A stretch of 64,000 nucleotides of DNA from Merdiplasma sp964643295 (GCA_964643295.1 CAZXSN010000002.1:41698-105697); one strand, 5' to 3'; numbered from the stretch's first letter, positions 51,875-61,452 are shown. Notes: generated from the sequence alone by a model not told the origin. Numbers and translations: made by a program.

Positions 51875-52744
51875 TCATTCCCTGGAACCTTTCGTCCTTC
51901 TTCGAAGCACGAGAATCAGCATAAGCGAAAGCACCGCCAGCACCGCGGAAAGGATCTGGGAAACCGGCAGATTCGTTCCCGGAATCAGCAGCTGATCCGT
52001 GCGCAGCCCCTCGATCCAGAACCGGCCCAGGCCGTAGAGTAGCAGATAAAACAGGGCGATTTCCCCGTCAAATTTTTTGACGCCCCGCAGCGTGATCAAA
52101 AGCAGCACCGCGAACACACCCAGGTTCCAGAGCGACTCGTAGAGAAACGTCGGATGCACCTGAATATAGGAAATCCCGTCTATAGTGGCAAGATGCTCCC
52201 GCATCAGCTCGGTCACCTCGGAGGAACGCACGGCATCCAGGGGAAGACGCATCGCGAACAGGTTGTTTGTATACTCTCCGAACGCCTCCCGGTTGAAAAA
52301 GTTGCCCCAGCGCCCGATGCTCTGCCCCAAAATCAGGCCCACACAGGCGGTATCCAGGATCCGTCCGCTCTTTAAGCGCTTTACCTTCGCGTACACCAGA
52401 CAGGTGAGCACACCTCCGATCACCCCGCCGTAGATCGCCAGTCCGCCTCCGCGAAAGTTTAAAATCTGCTCCGGGTGTTCGCGATAATAGTCCCAGGAAA
52501 AGGCTACGTAATACAGGCGGGCACACAAAAGAGCGGCCACGATGCCGATCATGGCCACGTTAAAATAGTCATCCGGATTCTGCCCGGTTTTCTTTGCCAG
52601 CCACATGGCGAGCAGAATCCCCGCCAGCATCGCCAGCGCGATCGTAATCCCATAAAAGGCGATCTCAAAGCCGAACACGCTCACCGACCGCCCCACATGG
52701 GCCAGATGAATCCCCAGGTTTGGGAAGTCAATCGAAGGTGTCAT
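51875..52744 (-). CDS. lgt: Prolipoprotein diacylglyceryl transferase Lgt
   Basis: 289 aa with seven membrane helices. Diagnostic motifs: GRWGNFFNREAFGE (the Lgt signature, with the essential Arg/Asn residues) and HPTFLYES; RFWIEGLRTDQL is also typical. Lgt puts diacylglycerol from phosphatidylglycerol on the lipobox Cys of lipoproteins. SD GAGAGG before ATG. The gene is followed by mreB after about 200 bases. Confidence 0.97.
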   Translation of the reverse strand: MTPSIDFPNLGIHLAHVGRSVSVFGFEIAFYGITIALAMLAGILLAMWLAKKTGQNPDDYFNVAMIGIVAALLCARLYYVAFSWDYYREHPEQILNFRGGGLAIYGGVIGGVLTCLVYAKVKRLKSGRILDTACVGLILGQSIGRWGNFFNREAFGEYTNNLFAMRLPLDAVRSSEVTELMREHLATIDGISYIQVHPTFLYESLWNLGVFAVLLLITLRGVKKFDGEIALFYLLLYGLGRFWIEGLRTDQLLIPGTNLPVSQILSAVLAVLSLMLILVLRRRTKGSRE

Positions 52745-52950
52745 ACGAATCCTCTCTTAAGATACAGTCGTCTAAACTGACCGCGGATTGTTCTTTGTAA
52801 GGTATCTCCCGCAATCCTGCCAATTTTTTCGAAGTTAGAAAGCTTAATCCCCACTCTTTTCTCAAGTCTTCACAGTTCCTAAGGTATTTCCCCACTCTCA
52901 TGCAGAACAGCCGCGGATTCTTATCCTTGAAAGTGCGGACACTGTCTTAC

Positions 52951-54048
52951 TTATACATTAAAGCGGAACAAAATCACGTCCCCGTCCTGGACCACATAGT
53001 CCTTGCCTTCCAGGCCAACAAGACCTTTCTCCTTCGCCGCGGCCAACGATCCGCATTCCAGCAGATCCTTGTAGTTGACCACCTCGGCGCGGATAAAGCC
53101 GCGCTCGAAATCGGAGTGAATCTTTCCGGCCGCCTGCGGCGCTTTCGTGCCCTTTTTGATCGTCCAGGCTCTGGTTTCCTTCTCCCCGGCAGTCAGAAAA
53201 CTTAAGAGTCCCAGCAGACTGTAGCTGGCCGCGATCAGCTTCTCCAGACCGGATTTTTCAAGTCCCAGATCCTCCAGAAAGAGCGCCTGCTCCTCCTCAT
53301 CCAGTTCAGCGAGTTCCTCCTCGATCTTGGCACAGATCACAAATACCTCGCTGCCGCTTTCCTTCGCGTACTCCCGCACTTCCTGCACCCAGGGATTCCC
53401 TTTCCCGTCATCCGCCAGAGCGTCCTCTGAGACATTGGCGGCGAAGATGACCGGTTTCCCCGTCAGGAGGTTATAGGAAGAAAGCCACTGCTGCTCATCC
53501 TCATCGTCCGTGTGGAAGGTGATCGCCAGTTTCCCTTCCTCCAGGTGCTCCTTAATCCGGTTTAACAGCGCCAGTTCCTTCGCCTGGGCGCGGTCGTTTC
53601 TCGCCGCTCTCCCAACGCGGGAAATGCGCCGCTCCAGGATTTCCAGGTCTGAAAAGATCAGCTCCAGATTGATCGTCTCGATATCGCGCACCGGATCCAC
53701 GCTTCCGTCCACATGCACCACGTTGCTGTCCTCAAAGCAGCGCACCACATGAATCACCGCATCCACCTCGCGGATATTTGCAAGAAACTGGTTGCCCAGC
53801 CCTTCCCCTTTGGACGCGCCTTTTACAAGTCCCGCGATGTCCACAAACTCAATCACCGCCGGTGTCACTTTCGCGGAATGATACAGATCCGCCAGAAGCT
53901 TCAGGCGCTCATCCGGCACCGCCACCACGCCGACATTCGGTTCTATCGTACAGAACGGGTAGTTCGCCGACTCGGCTCCCGCTTTGGTCAAAGAATTAAA
54001 CAGTGTGCTTTTGCCTACATTCGGCAGGCCAACAATCCCCAGTTTCAT
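52951..54048 (-). CDS. ychF: Obg-like ATPase YchF
   Basis: 365 aa, canonical length. G1 motif GLPNVGKST, G3 in DIAGLVKGASKGEGLGN, non-standard G4 NVSE (the hallmark that makes YchF prefer ATP), a coiled-coil middle and a C-terminal TGS domain (TKAPQAAGKIHSDFERGFI). It binds ribosomes and is linked to stress responses. Own promoter at 54149-54177. SD AAGGAG 10 bases before ATG. Confidence 0.97.
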   Translation of the reverse strand: MKLGIVGLPNVGKSTLFNSLTKAGAESANYPFCTIEPNVGVVAVPDERLKLLADLYHSAKVTPAVIEFVDIAGLVKGASKGEGLGNQFLANIREVDAVIHVVRCFEDSNVVHVDGSVDPVRDIETINLELIFSDLEILERRISRVGRAARNDRAQAKELALLNRIKEHLEEGKLAITFHTDDEDEQQWLSSYNLLTGKPVIFAANVSEDALADDGKGNPWVQEVREYAKESGSEVFVICAKIEEELAELDEEEQALFLEDLGLEKSGLEKLIAASYSLLGLLSFLTAGEKETRAWTIKKGTKAPQAAGKIHSDFERGFIRAEVVNYKDLLECGSLAAAKEKGLVGLEGKDYVVQDGDVILFRFNV

Positions 54049-54148
54049 TTATGATAATCTCCTTTTTTATCCACGGCACCGGATTTGGCTGCGCCACATC
54101 CGAAGATCCGGCGAATGTCCCCGGTAAGGGGAGGTTTCTGATATATTC

Positions 54149-54177
54149 AGTATAGCATACCGGATAGCAAAAGTAAA
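54149..54177 (-). promoter_or_regulatory. Predicted promoter of ychF
   Basis: Minus strand TTTACT (54177-54172), 17 bases, TATACT (54154-54149). Confidence 0.6.
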
Positions 54178-54382
54178 CTGAAGTTCACAGATTCAACAAG
54201 CTCATTTTTGTTTCCCTCTTGCTTTCTCGGGGCCTTTTCGCAAACTCTGTAAAGTTTTGTCTGCCGAACATAAGGAAAAACAATCAGGCATATACTCTTT
54301 AAAACCGCTCCAGACGCCCCGCAGACACCTTAAGGCCGCTAAAAGATCTCCCAAATGCTTTCTTTCCAAAAGTGAACACGGC

Positions 54383-54411
54383 TTGAATGCGTCTCCCATC
54401 TGTGATATGAT
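54383..54411 (+). promoter_or_regulatory. Predicted promoter of the purF-like gene
   Basis: TTGAAT (54383-54388), 17 bases, TATGAT (54406-54411). About 120 bases upstream lies GCCGAACATAAG (near 54263), similar to half of a PurR box (CCGAACWWT); this is a weak hint only. No purine riboswitch consensus was seen in the leader. Confidence 0.6.
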
Positions 54412-54563
54412 TTGTCAAGGAAATCCGGGGACGAAAAACAGCAAGCGTCTGCAAATGTTCCCGGACGGCGCAAAATGGGAAGAAAGCATCTTTTCGTCCG
54501 TGTCTTTTTCCGGCACTTGAAAGCATCTGACCCGACAAGTTTTTACGAAAAGGAGATATCTGC

Positions 54564-56003
54564 ATGGGAGGTTTATTTGGAGTCGTATCCAGGCAGCAGT
54601 GTACCTACGATTTATTTTACGGCGTCGATTACCATTCACACCTGGGCACCCGCAGAGGCGGGATGGCCACCTACGGAGCGGACGGTTTTAACCGTGCCAT
54701 CCACAACATCGAGAATTCTCCGTTTCGGACCAAGTTCGAGCGGGATGTGGAAGAAATGACCGGCTGCTACGGGATTGCCTGCATCTCGGATTTTGACCCG
54801 CAGCCGATCATCATTCAGTCTCATCTGGGCAGCTTTGCCATCGCGGCAGTCGGCAAGGTCAACAATTACAGCCAGCTGATCGAGGAACTCTACCGGGACC
54901 GCCACACACATTTCCAGGAGATGACCAACGGAAATGTCAACGTAACGGAATTAATCGGAGCGCTCATCTGCCGCAGGGACAGCCTTGTGGAGGGAATCCG
55001 CTATGTTCAGGAGATCGTGGACGGTTCCATGACCATGCTGATCTTAAAACCGGACGGCATCCTGGCAGTCCGGGACCGGCTGGGACGCACTCCCTTAGCG
55101 ATCGGCAAACGGGACGACGGCTACTGTGTCTCCATGGAAAGTTTTGCCTATCTGAATCTGGGATATACCGATGAGCGGGAACTGGGTCCCGGGGAGATTG
55201 TACATATAAGCCCCGAGGGAATTACACAGCTTTCTCCTCCGGGTAAGCAGCTGCAGATCTGTTCCTTCCTCTGGGTTTACTACGGATATCCGCCCTCCTC
55301 CTACGAGGGCATCAACGTCGAGGAAATGCGCTACCGCTGCGGCGCGATGCTGGCAAAGCGCGACCGGGATGCCGGAAACGTGCACCCGGATATGGTGGCC
55401 GGAGTTCCGGATTCCGGTACTGCCCACGCGATCGGCTACGCGAATGAATCCAAGGTGCCGTTTACCCGGCCCTTCATCAAATATACGCCGACCTGGCCCA
55501 GATCCTTCATGCCGGTCAGCCAGAACCAGCGAAATTTAATCGCGCGGATGAAACTGATTCCCGTAAAATCCATGATCGAGGGAAAAAAGCTCCTGCTCAT
55601 TGACGATTCGATCGTACGCGGAACCCAGCTTCGGGAAACGACGGAATTCCTTTACCAGAGCGGAGCCAGGGAAGTCCATGTGCGCCCGGCCTGTCCGCCG
55701 CTGATCTACGGCTGCCGCTTCCTCAACTTCTCCCGTTCCAAGTCGGATCTGGAGCTGATTGCCCGCCGCGTCATCCTAGAAAGAGAAGGCGACAACGCCC
55801 CCAATACGCTGAAAGAGTATGCTGATCCGGAAAGCGATCGCTATGCGGCGATGCTGGAAGACATCTGCAGACTGCAGAATTTCACGACTCTTCGCTACCA
55901 CAGGCTGGATGATCTGGTCGCCTCCATCGGTCTGCCCAAATGCAGACTGTGTACCTACTGTTTCGACGGATGCACACTGGATCAGACAAAACCGGAAAAG
56001 TAA
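54564..56003 (+). CDS. PurF-like amidophosphoribosyltransferase lacking the N-terminal catalytic Cys
   Basis: 479 aa. The N-terminal half has the class II glutaminase layout (DYHSHLGTRRGGMATYG, GSMTMLILKPDGILAVRDRL) and the C-terminal half has the PRPP loop LLLIDDSIVRGTQLRE. Normal PurF begins its mature chain with Cys (CGVFG or CGIVG); here it reads MGGLFGVVS, so the nucleophile is Gly and no nearby Cys can replace it except Cys13, in the wrong place. It ends with KCRLCTYCFDGC, a Cys cluster that might bind metal. It may use free ammonia, or be a regulator or paralogue of a full PurF elsewhere. SD AAGGAG before ATG. No other pur gene adjoins it. Confidence 0.88.
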   Translation: MGGLFGVVSRQQCTYDLFYGVDYHSHLGTRRGGMATYGADGFNRAIHNIENSPFRTKFERDVEEMTGCYGIACISDFDPQPIIIQSHLGSFAIAAVGKVNNYSQLIEELYRDRHTHFQEMTNGNVNVTELIGALICRRDSLVEGIRYVQEIVDGSMTMLILKPDGILAVRDRLGRTPLAIGKRDDGYCVSMESFAYLNLGYTDERELGPGEIVHISPEGITQLSPPGKQLQICSFLWVYYGYPPSSYEGINVEEMRYRCGAMLAKRDRDAGNVHPDMVAGVPDSGTAHAIGYANESKVPFTRPFIKYTPTWPRSFMPVSQNQRNLIARMKLIPVKSMIEGKKLLLIDDSIVRGTQLRETTEFLYQSGAREVHVRPACPPLIYGCRFLNFSRSKSDLELIARRVILEREGDNAPNTLKEYADPESDRYAAMLEDICRLQNFTTLRYHRLDDLVASIGLPKCRLCTYCFDGCTLDQTKPEK

Positions 56004-56012
56004 AGGTTTTCC

Positions 56013-56043
56013 CGGGCAGGGCTTTGGCCTCTGCCCGCTTTTT
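56013..56043 (+). terminator. Terminator of the purF-like gene
   Basis: CGGGCAG with a short inner GG/CC pairing, then CTGCCCG followed by TTTTT, about 10 bases after the stop. Confidence 0.9.
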
Positions 56044-56123
56044 CCTGTGTCTCCCTGAAAGTCTGCCTGCCTGTATCCGATTTTCTTTTCCGGCTGCACG
56101 GTTCCACTTCACTTTAGCTGAAT

Positions 56124-56149
56124 CAAAAAAGGGCCTTACAGCCCTTTTC
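56124..56149 (-). terminator. Terminator of the stp-prkC-rsgA-rpe-thiN operon
   Basis: Minus strand AAAAGGGC, loop TGTAAG, GCCCTTTTTT. About 20 bases after the thiN stop. Less T-rich on the plus strand, but may work both ways. Confidence 0.85.
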
Positions 56150-56167
56150 GTTTTCTCTGCCTGACAG

Positions 56168-56830
56168 TCAGCCGCAGTCCTCCTTCGATTCCACCACCAG
56201 AAGCTTTCCGGATGAAAAGCTGATCACGGCCTGATCTGAAGTGATTTCATTGCTCACCGTGCGGGTGCCGATATTCCCCAGACGGAAGCGGTCAAGCGGA
56301 TATTTCACACCGGTAAGCGTAAGATCTTTCACTTCCCCGCCATAGGCAAACAGGGAGAGATACTTTCCCCACTGGCGGTCCTTTTCTACGGTAAACGAAT
56401 GGTCCCTTAGGTAGACGCGGTTTTGCGGATCCAAAAGAAACCCGTCCGCTCCCCGCTCCTTAATAAGCGCCAGCAGCTGAATATTTCCCAGCGTATGATC
56501 GAGACGCCCGCCGGTAGCTCCCAAAACGGTCAGCTCTTCGCAGCCCTTCGTAAGGGCAAGCTCCGCCGCGATCTCCGTATCCGTCCAGTCTTTTTCAGGC
56601 TGAAACTGAACGATCTCCACCGACTTAGTGTCCCGGTAAAAGGCAAGGGAGGTCTCATCCGCGGAATCAAAATCTCCAACGATGTGCGTAGGGTAAATCC
56701 CGTGCGTCCGTAAAAATGACAGCCCTGCGTCCGCCGCCACCAGAAGATCATAATGGGATGTTTTCAGAAAATCGAGGACAAACGATTCATTCAGACTGCC
56801 CCCTCCCAGAATCACCGCCCTCTTTTTCAT
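56168..56830 (-). CDS. thiN: Thiamine pyrophosphokinase
   Basis: 220 aa. Motifs VGDFDSAD and GGRLDHTLGN are diagnostic; the C-terminal domain (SNEITSDQAVISFSSGKLLV) closes the thiamine site. It converts thiamine and ATP to thiamine diphosphate. ATG overlaps the rpe stop (ATGA) with GGAGAG upstream; it is the last gene of the operon. Confidence 0.96.
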   Translation of the reverse strand: MKKRAVILGGGSLNESFVLDFLKTSHYDLLVAADAGLSFLRTHGIYPTHIVGDFDSADETSLAFYRDTKSVEIVQFQPEKDWTDTEIAAELALTKGCEELTVLGATGGRLDHTLGNIQLLALIKERGADGFLLDPQNRVYLRDHSFTVEKDRQWGKYLSLFAYGGEVKDLTLTGVKYPLDRFRLGNIGTRTVSNEITSDQAVISFSSGKLLVVESKEDCG

Positions 56831-57531
56831 ATGATCTCTCCAGGGCGTGTACTTTCCGGATGGTCTTCACGCTCATAGGATTTTAAAATTCCCAGATATC
56901 TTTTCACATTTTCGCCGATGTCTCCGTGAAAGACCGCGGAACCGGCGACGATCACGTTTGCCCCGGCCTGTAAGACCTCGTGGATCGTCTGGTCGTTGAT
57001 GCCGCCGTCCACTTCGATATCTTTCTGCAGGCCCATCTCCTCCAGTTTTTTCCGCAGGGCGGCGATCTTGCCGGTCATCTCCGGGATGTACGGCTGTCCG
57101 CCAAATCCCGGATTTACGGTCATCACCAGAATCATGTCCAGATGATTCCACAGATAATCCAGTACGCTTAAGGATGTGGCAGGACATAAGGCAAGACAGG
57201 CCTTCACGCCTGTCTTTTTGATCTCACGAAGGGCACGGTCCAGGTGAGGACAGGCCTCCGCATGAATGGTCAGGATATCTGCACCGCAGCTTACAAAGTC
57301 ATCAATATAGCGCTCCGGTTCCTCCATCATCAGGTGCACATCCAGGACCAGATTGGTATGACTTCGCACACTCTTTAACACCGTCATGCCGAAAGTGATT
57401 GTGGGCACAAACCATCCGTCCATCACGTCAAAATGGATATATTCCGCCCCTGCCTCGGCAGCTTTGGTGATGTTTTCTCCGAGGTTCCAGAAATCTGCCG
57501 CCAGAATCGACGGCGCCAGTATGTTTCGCAA
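56827..57531 (-). CDS. rpe: Ribulose-phosphate 3-epimerase
   Basis: 234 aa TIM barrel: APSILAADF at the start, HFDVMDGWFVPTITFG, VMTVNPGFGGQPYIPEM and EVDGGINDQTI. It interconverts ribulose 5-phosphate and xylulose 5-phosphate in the pentose phosphate pathway. The start codon is TTG at 57531, with GGAGGT 7 bases upstream that overlaps the last codons of rsgA. This gives close coupling to rsgA. Confidence 0.96.
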   Translation of the reverse strand: MRNILAPSILAADFWNLGENITKAAEAGAEYIHFDVMDGWFVPTITFGMTVLKSVRSHTNLVLDVHLMMEEPERYIDDFVSCGADILTIHAEACPHLDRALREIKKTGVKACLALCPATSLSVLDYLWNHLDMILVMTVNPGFGGQPYIPEMTGKIAALRKKLEEMGLQKDIEVDGGINDQTIHEVLQAGANVIVAGSAVFHGDIGENVKRYLGILKSYEREDHPESTRPGEII

Positions 57532-57533
57532 GC

Positions 57534-58412
57534 TCAGTACCTCCTTTGATTTCTCAGTTCTTCTTCCAGCAGGCAGTAATTCTCATATCTTTCCGCAGAG
57601 ATTTTCCCCTCTGAGAGTGCCTCCTTCACGGCGCAGTCCGGTTCTTTTATGTGACGGCAGCCCAAAAACCGGCAAGACTTCTCGTAAGGGGCAAACTCCG
57701 GGTAAAAATGGGAGAGTTCCTCCGGCCTCATCTGCGGAAGATAAAGGGAACTGAATCCCGGCGTATCGAGAAAATAGGTGTTCTCCCGAATCCAGACAAG
57801 CTCCGTATGTCTCGTCGTCTGCCGTCCGCGCTCGATTTTTCTGCTTAAGTCCCCGACCTGCATAGCCGCGTTCGGCTGCAGGTAGTTTGTCAGCGAGGAC
57901 TTTCCCACCCCGGAAGGACCGGCCACAATCGTCGTCTTCCCCTCCAGCAGGCAATCGATCCTCTCTAGCCCCGTTTTTTCAGTCACACTGGTGAAAAAAA
58001 CGGGCGAGCCGCAGTGCGCGTACACCTGCGCGATCTTATCTTTTTCGCTCTCCTTTACCAGATCCGCCTTGTTAAAACAGATCTTCACCGGCAGATTCTG
58101 CTTTGCCATCATGATCAGAAAGCGGTCTAAAAGGTTAAAGTTCGGCTTCGGACTCGCGGCGGCAAACACCACCAGCACCTGATCCACGTTGGCGGCAGCC
58201 GGTCGGATCAGTTCGTTTTTCCTGGGAAAAAGCTCCTCTATGTTCCCTTCCCGATCCCCTTCATGGGTGATCGTAATCCGCACATCGTCTCCCACCAGGG
58301 GTTTTGTTCCGTCCTTTCGGAAAATCCCCCTCGCGCGGCATTGATACACGCCGGTATCTCCCGTGTGCACGTAGTAAAAACCGCCGACTCCCCTGATGAT
58401 CTTTCCCCTCAT
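57534..58412 (-). CDS. rsgA: Ribosome biogenesis GTPase RsgA
   Basis: About 292 aa, circularly permuted GTPase: an OB fold at the N-terminus, then G4 FNKADLV, G1 GPSGVGKSSL, G3 DTPGF, and a zinc knuckle (CRFLGCRHIKEPDC). It helps mature the 30S subunit. ATG 58412 begins the OB fold (MRGKIIRGVGGFYYV); a longer frame to 58553 reads unlike protein. About 125 bases separate it from prkC, more than elsewhere in this operon. Confidence 0.96.
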   Translation of the reverse strand: MRGKIIRGVGGFYYVHTGDTGVYQCRARGIFRKDGTKPLVGDDVRITITHEGDREGNIEELFPRKNELIRPAAANVDQVLVVFAAASPKPNFNLLDRFLIMMAKQNLPVKICFNKADLVKESEKDKIAQVYAHCGSPVFFTSVTEKTGLERIDCLLEGKTTIVAGPSGVGKSSLTNYLQPNAAMQVGDLSRKIERGRQTTRHTELVWIRENTYFLDTPGFSSLYLPQMRPEELSHFYPEFAPYEKSCRFLGCRHIKEPDCAVKEALSEGKISAERYENYCLLEEELRNQRRY

Positions 58413-58536
58413 CCTTTTTTTCCGCCTAAGGGTTCTTCCCTGCCAAAAGCTGTCCGCCCTCCAAGATTTGCCATGCGGATCGAGCTGCTCCTTTCCTTCC
58501 TGAAACCGTCTGTTACGCTTAAAATGAAACCAGTTT

Positions 58537-60600
58537 TTATGGATTGAACACAATCGGCGGTTCCCCCGCGCCGTCGCTAACCGTTAAGGTAACCGACGAT
58601 CCGCTCTGTACGCTGGTGCCTTCCGGCACATCCTGATCAATCACGATTCCCGCCTCCACACTGCCGTCCGCTGCCCGAACTGTGAAGGCATAAAGTCCCA
58701 GATTGGTCAGCGCCTGAATGGCATCCTCCTCATAATGGCCGATCAGCTGCGGCACCTGCACCGTCGTCGTCTCCGGTCCCTGGCTGATGTAGACGGTCAC
58801 CGTATCGCCCACGTTGACACTGGAGCCTTCCCCCGGGTTCGTGGTGATCACATACCCTTCCGCTACCGTCTCACTGTAGCGGGTGTTGTCAAGGGTAACC
58901 AAAAGTCCCATCGCGGTGAGGGCCTCCTGCGCTTCGCCGCCGGTTACGTTGGCCAGCGCGGGTACACTTAAGGGCTCCGCGGAGCCGGAACTTAAGTAAT
59001 AGCCCACCGTGGCATTATTCTTCTCCACCAGCGTTCCCGCGGCGATATCCTGGCTGACCACCAGTCCCTTCGCGAACCTGTTGGATGTCTCCTCCCCCTG
59101 GTATTTATAACCGATCCCCACCTGATTTAACAGGCTCTGGGCATCCGCTTCCGTGCGTCCTTCCAGATCCGGCACCCGTACCTGTACACTCTCCCCGGGA
59201 ATCGCGGCGGATACCGTGGAGCGCTCTGTCTGATTCTCAGTCGTGCCCCGGTTTTTATGCCCAAACAGCCCCAGTGCGCTGCCCGCCAGCACAAGGCAGA
59301 TGCAGCCGATCACAACCGCGGCCCCGATTCCGATCACGGTCACCATGCGTTCCGTGCGCGATACGGATTCCTGCTGCCTGCGGCGCCTGCGCCGTTTCCT
59401 GGAGCGCTCATACTCCTCATCCTCGTCAAACGTATCTTCTTCGTCCAGCTCATCAGCGGGCGAATCGTAGAGAGGATCCTGATAGGTTCCCACGTAGGAA
59501 TTGCCGATGTAATCGGAATCCGCATACCCGTTCTGATACCCATCCCGGCTGTAGCTGATATCCTGATAGCCGCTGTTCTGATAATAATTTCCGCCGTTCG
59601 CGTGTACGTGCCGCTCCCCGGTTACGTTGCCCGTATCGGAAAACGTCTCCGCGGCTCCGGTATCCAGGCTCTCGTCATAACTGGGCATCATCCCGTTTTT
59701 GATCTGCTCAATCTCCTCCTTGGAGAGCGTGACCGTCCTTGCCGTGGGGGTTCCCTTGTTGATGGTCACAAAATCGCCGTCCGGGTTTACGAGAGACTGC
59801 TTCAGGTCGCGGATCAACTCGGTCATGTTGCCGTAACGCCGGTCCGGACTCTTCTGGGTGCATTTGAGGATGATCTGCTCGGTGCTGAAGGGAATGTCCG
59901 GCACCAGTTTGCGCGGAGTCTCAATCTCCTCCTGCAGATGCTTTAAGGCCACAGACACCGTGCTGTCCCCGTCAAAGGGCACCCGGCCGGTCACCATCTC
60001 ATACATGGTAATACCCATGGAATAGATATCGCTCTTGGCGTCGCTGTAGCCGCCCCTTGTCTGCTCCGGTGCGCAGTAATGCACGGATCCCATCACGTTG
60101 GAGTTGATCGTATTGGACGATGCCGCCCGGGCAATCCCGAAATCGGCAATCTTCGCCTTCCCGTCCATGGAGATGATGATATTCTGCGGCTTCACATCCC
60201 GATGGATGATTCCGTTGTTGTGCGCCGTCTCCAGTCCTGCCGCTACCTGCAGGGAAATGCTCGTGGCCTCCCTCGCGGAAAGTCTGCCCTTTTTGGCGAT
60301 ATAGGCTTTCAGCGTAATGCCTTCCACCAGCTCCATGACGATGAAGTTGATCCCGTTCTCCTCACCGACATCATAGACGTTGACAATGTTGGCGTGGGTC
60401 AGCCCCGCCGCCGCCTGCGCCTCCACCCGGAACTTGGACACGAATGCCGAGTCATCCCGAAACTCCGGTTTTAAAACCTTCACCGCCACAAAACGGTTCA
60501 GCTTGTGGTCTTTCGCGCGGTAGACATCCGCCATCCCGCCGGAACCGATGCGGCTGATGATTTCATATCGATTTTGAAGAAATGTTCCTGCCTTCAACAT
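58537..60600 (-). CDS. prkC: PASTA-domain Ser/Thr protein kinase (PrkC/StkP)
   Basis: 687 aa. Kinase domain about 1-275 (GSGGMADVYRA, VAVKVLK, IHRDVKPQNI, ADFGIAR), a juxtamembrane stretch rich in Tyr, Asp and Asn and then in Arg (about 330-410), one membrane helix (about 415-440), and three PASTA domains (RVPDLEGRTEADAQSLLNQV and two more) that sense muropeptides or lipid II. It controls growth, division and germination by phosphorylating many targets. Start two bases after the phosphatase stop, SD GAGGTG. Confidence 0.97.
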   Translation of the reverse strand: MLKAGTFLQNRYEIISRIGSGGMADVYRAKDHKLNRFVAVKVLKPEFRDDSAFVSKFRVEAQAAAGLTHANIVNVYDVGEENGINFIVMELVEGITLKAYIAKKGRLSAREATSISLQVAAGLETAHNNGIIHRDVKPQNIIISMDGKAKIADFGIARAASSNTINSNVMGSVHYCAPEQTRGGYSDAKSDIYSMGITMYEMVTGRVPFDGDSTVSVALKHLQEEIETPRKLVPDIPFSTEQIILKCTQKSPDRRYGNMTELIRDLKQSLVNPDGDFVTINKGTPTARTVTLSKEEIEQIKNGMMPSYDESLDTGAAETFSDTGNVTGERHVHANGGNYYQNSGYQDISYSRDGYQNGYADSDYIGNSYVGTYQDPLYDSPADELDEEDTFDEDEEYERSRKRRRRRRQQESVSRTERMVTVIGIGAAVVIGCICLVLAGSALGLFGHKNRGTTENQTERSTVSAAIPGESVQVRVPDLEGRTEADAQSLLNQVGIGYKYQGEETSNRFAKGLVVSQDIAAGTLVEKNNATVGYYLSSGSAEPLSVPALANVTGGEAQEALTAMGLLVTLDNTRYSETVAEGYVITTNPGEGSSVNVGDTVTVYISQGPETTTVQVPQLIGHYEEDAIQALTNLGLYAFTVRAADGSVEAGIVIDQDVPEGTSVQSGSSVTLTVSDGAGEPPIVFNP

Positions 60601-60602
60601 GC

Positions 60603-61340
60603 TTACACCTCATTCTCTTCCGGTTCCGCTAAAACCACTGATATGTTATCCTTGCCTCCGTTTCGGTTCGCCAGATTTACAAGGTTCTGCGCCGCTTCCT
60701 CCAGGGAAGCCTCCTTGCGCACGAGCCTGAAGATTTCCTCATCCTCCACCATGTTGGTCAGTCCGTCCGTGCACAGCAGAAATCTGTCGCCGGGATACAG
60801 GCTGACATCAAAGAAATCAATCCGTACTTTGCTTCTCACGCCAACCGCCCGCGTGATGACATTTTTCTCCGGATGGCTGCGGGCCTCCTCTCTGCCAATC
60901 TGTCCGGCCCTGACCATCTCCTCCACCAGGGAATGATCGCGCGTGATCTGACGGATCTTACTGTCTAACAGGTACAGCCGGCTGTCCCCCACATTTGCCA
61001 CATACAGGCAGCCGCCGACCACAGTGGCAGCGACCAGGGTCGTTCCCATTCCCTCCAGAGAGCGGTCGCTCTGCGCCTGTTCAAACACTCTGCGGTTGGC
61101 AGTCATCACGGCCGCTTCCAGAATCGGGATCGGACGTTCTTCCCCGGTGCTCTCCGTGATGTAATCCACCATGGTTTCCACCGTACAGCGGGAAGCCATA
61201 TCCCCGGCATTGTGTCCGCCCATGCCGTCCGCCACGATAAACAGGTTGGGGAGCTTTCCTACCGGCTGGTCGGACGCATACACAAAATCCTGATTTGTAC
61301 TCCGCTTTATCCCTATGTCTGTCAAACAATACGATTTCAT
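60603..61340 (-). CDS. stp: PP2C-type Ser/Thr phosphatase (PrpC/Stp)
   Basis: 245 aa. PP2C metal motifs: VADGMGGHNAGDMAS, NVGDSRLYLL, LCTDGLTNMV and KDNISVVL. It removes the phosphates that PrkC adds. First gene of the operon with a predicted promoter at 61424-61452. A short inverted repeat (AACCGGC/GCCGGTT, 61354-61369) lies just before its GAGG ribosome binding site and may influence translation. Confidence 0.96.
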   Translation of the reverse strand: MKSYCLTDIGIKRSTNQDFVYASDQPVGKLPNLFIVADGMGGHNAGDMASRCTVETMVDYITESTGEERPIPILEAAVMTANRRVFEQAQSDRSLEGMGTTLVAATVVGGCLYVANVGDSRLYLLDSKIRQITRDHSLVEEMVRAGQIGREEARSHPEKNVITRAVGVRSKVRIDFFDVSLYPGDRFLLCTDGLTNMVEDEEIFRLVRKEASLEEAAQNLVNLANRNGGKDNISVVLAEPEENEV

Positions 61341-61423
61341 AGTCTTTCCTCGTAACCGGCTGGCCGGTTAAATCCACGCCCGTTTCTGCAAATTTTGCCG
61401 AAAAACACGTATTCTCTGCTCAC

Positions 61424-61452
61424 AGTTTAGCACAGGTAGGGGAAAAGAACAA
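61424..61452 (-). promoter_or_regulatory. Predicted promoter of the stp-prkC operon
   Basis: Minus strand TTGTTC (61452-61447), 17 bases, TAAACT (61429-61424). Confidence 0.5.

Noticed and set aside
54202..54563. Purine riboswitch or small gene in the purF-like leader
   Set aside because: No purine-aptamer consensus (TATA stem, conserved loops) was found; short frames on both strands lack ribosome binding sites. Only a promoter and a weak PurR-box-like half site are visible.
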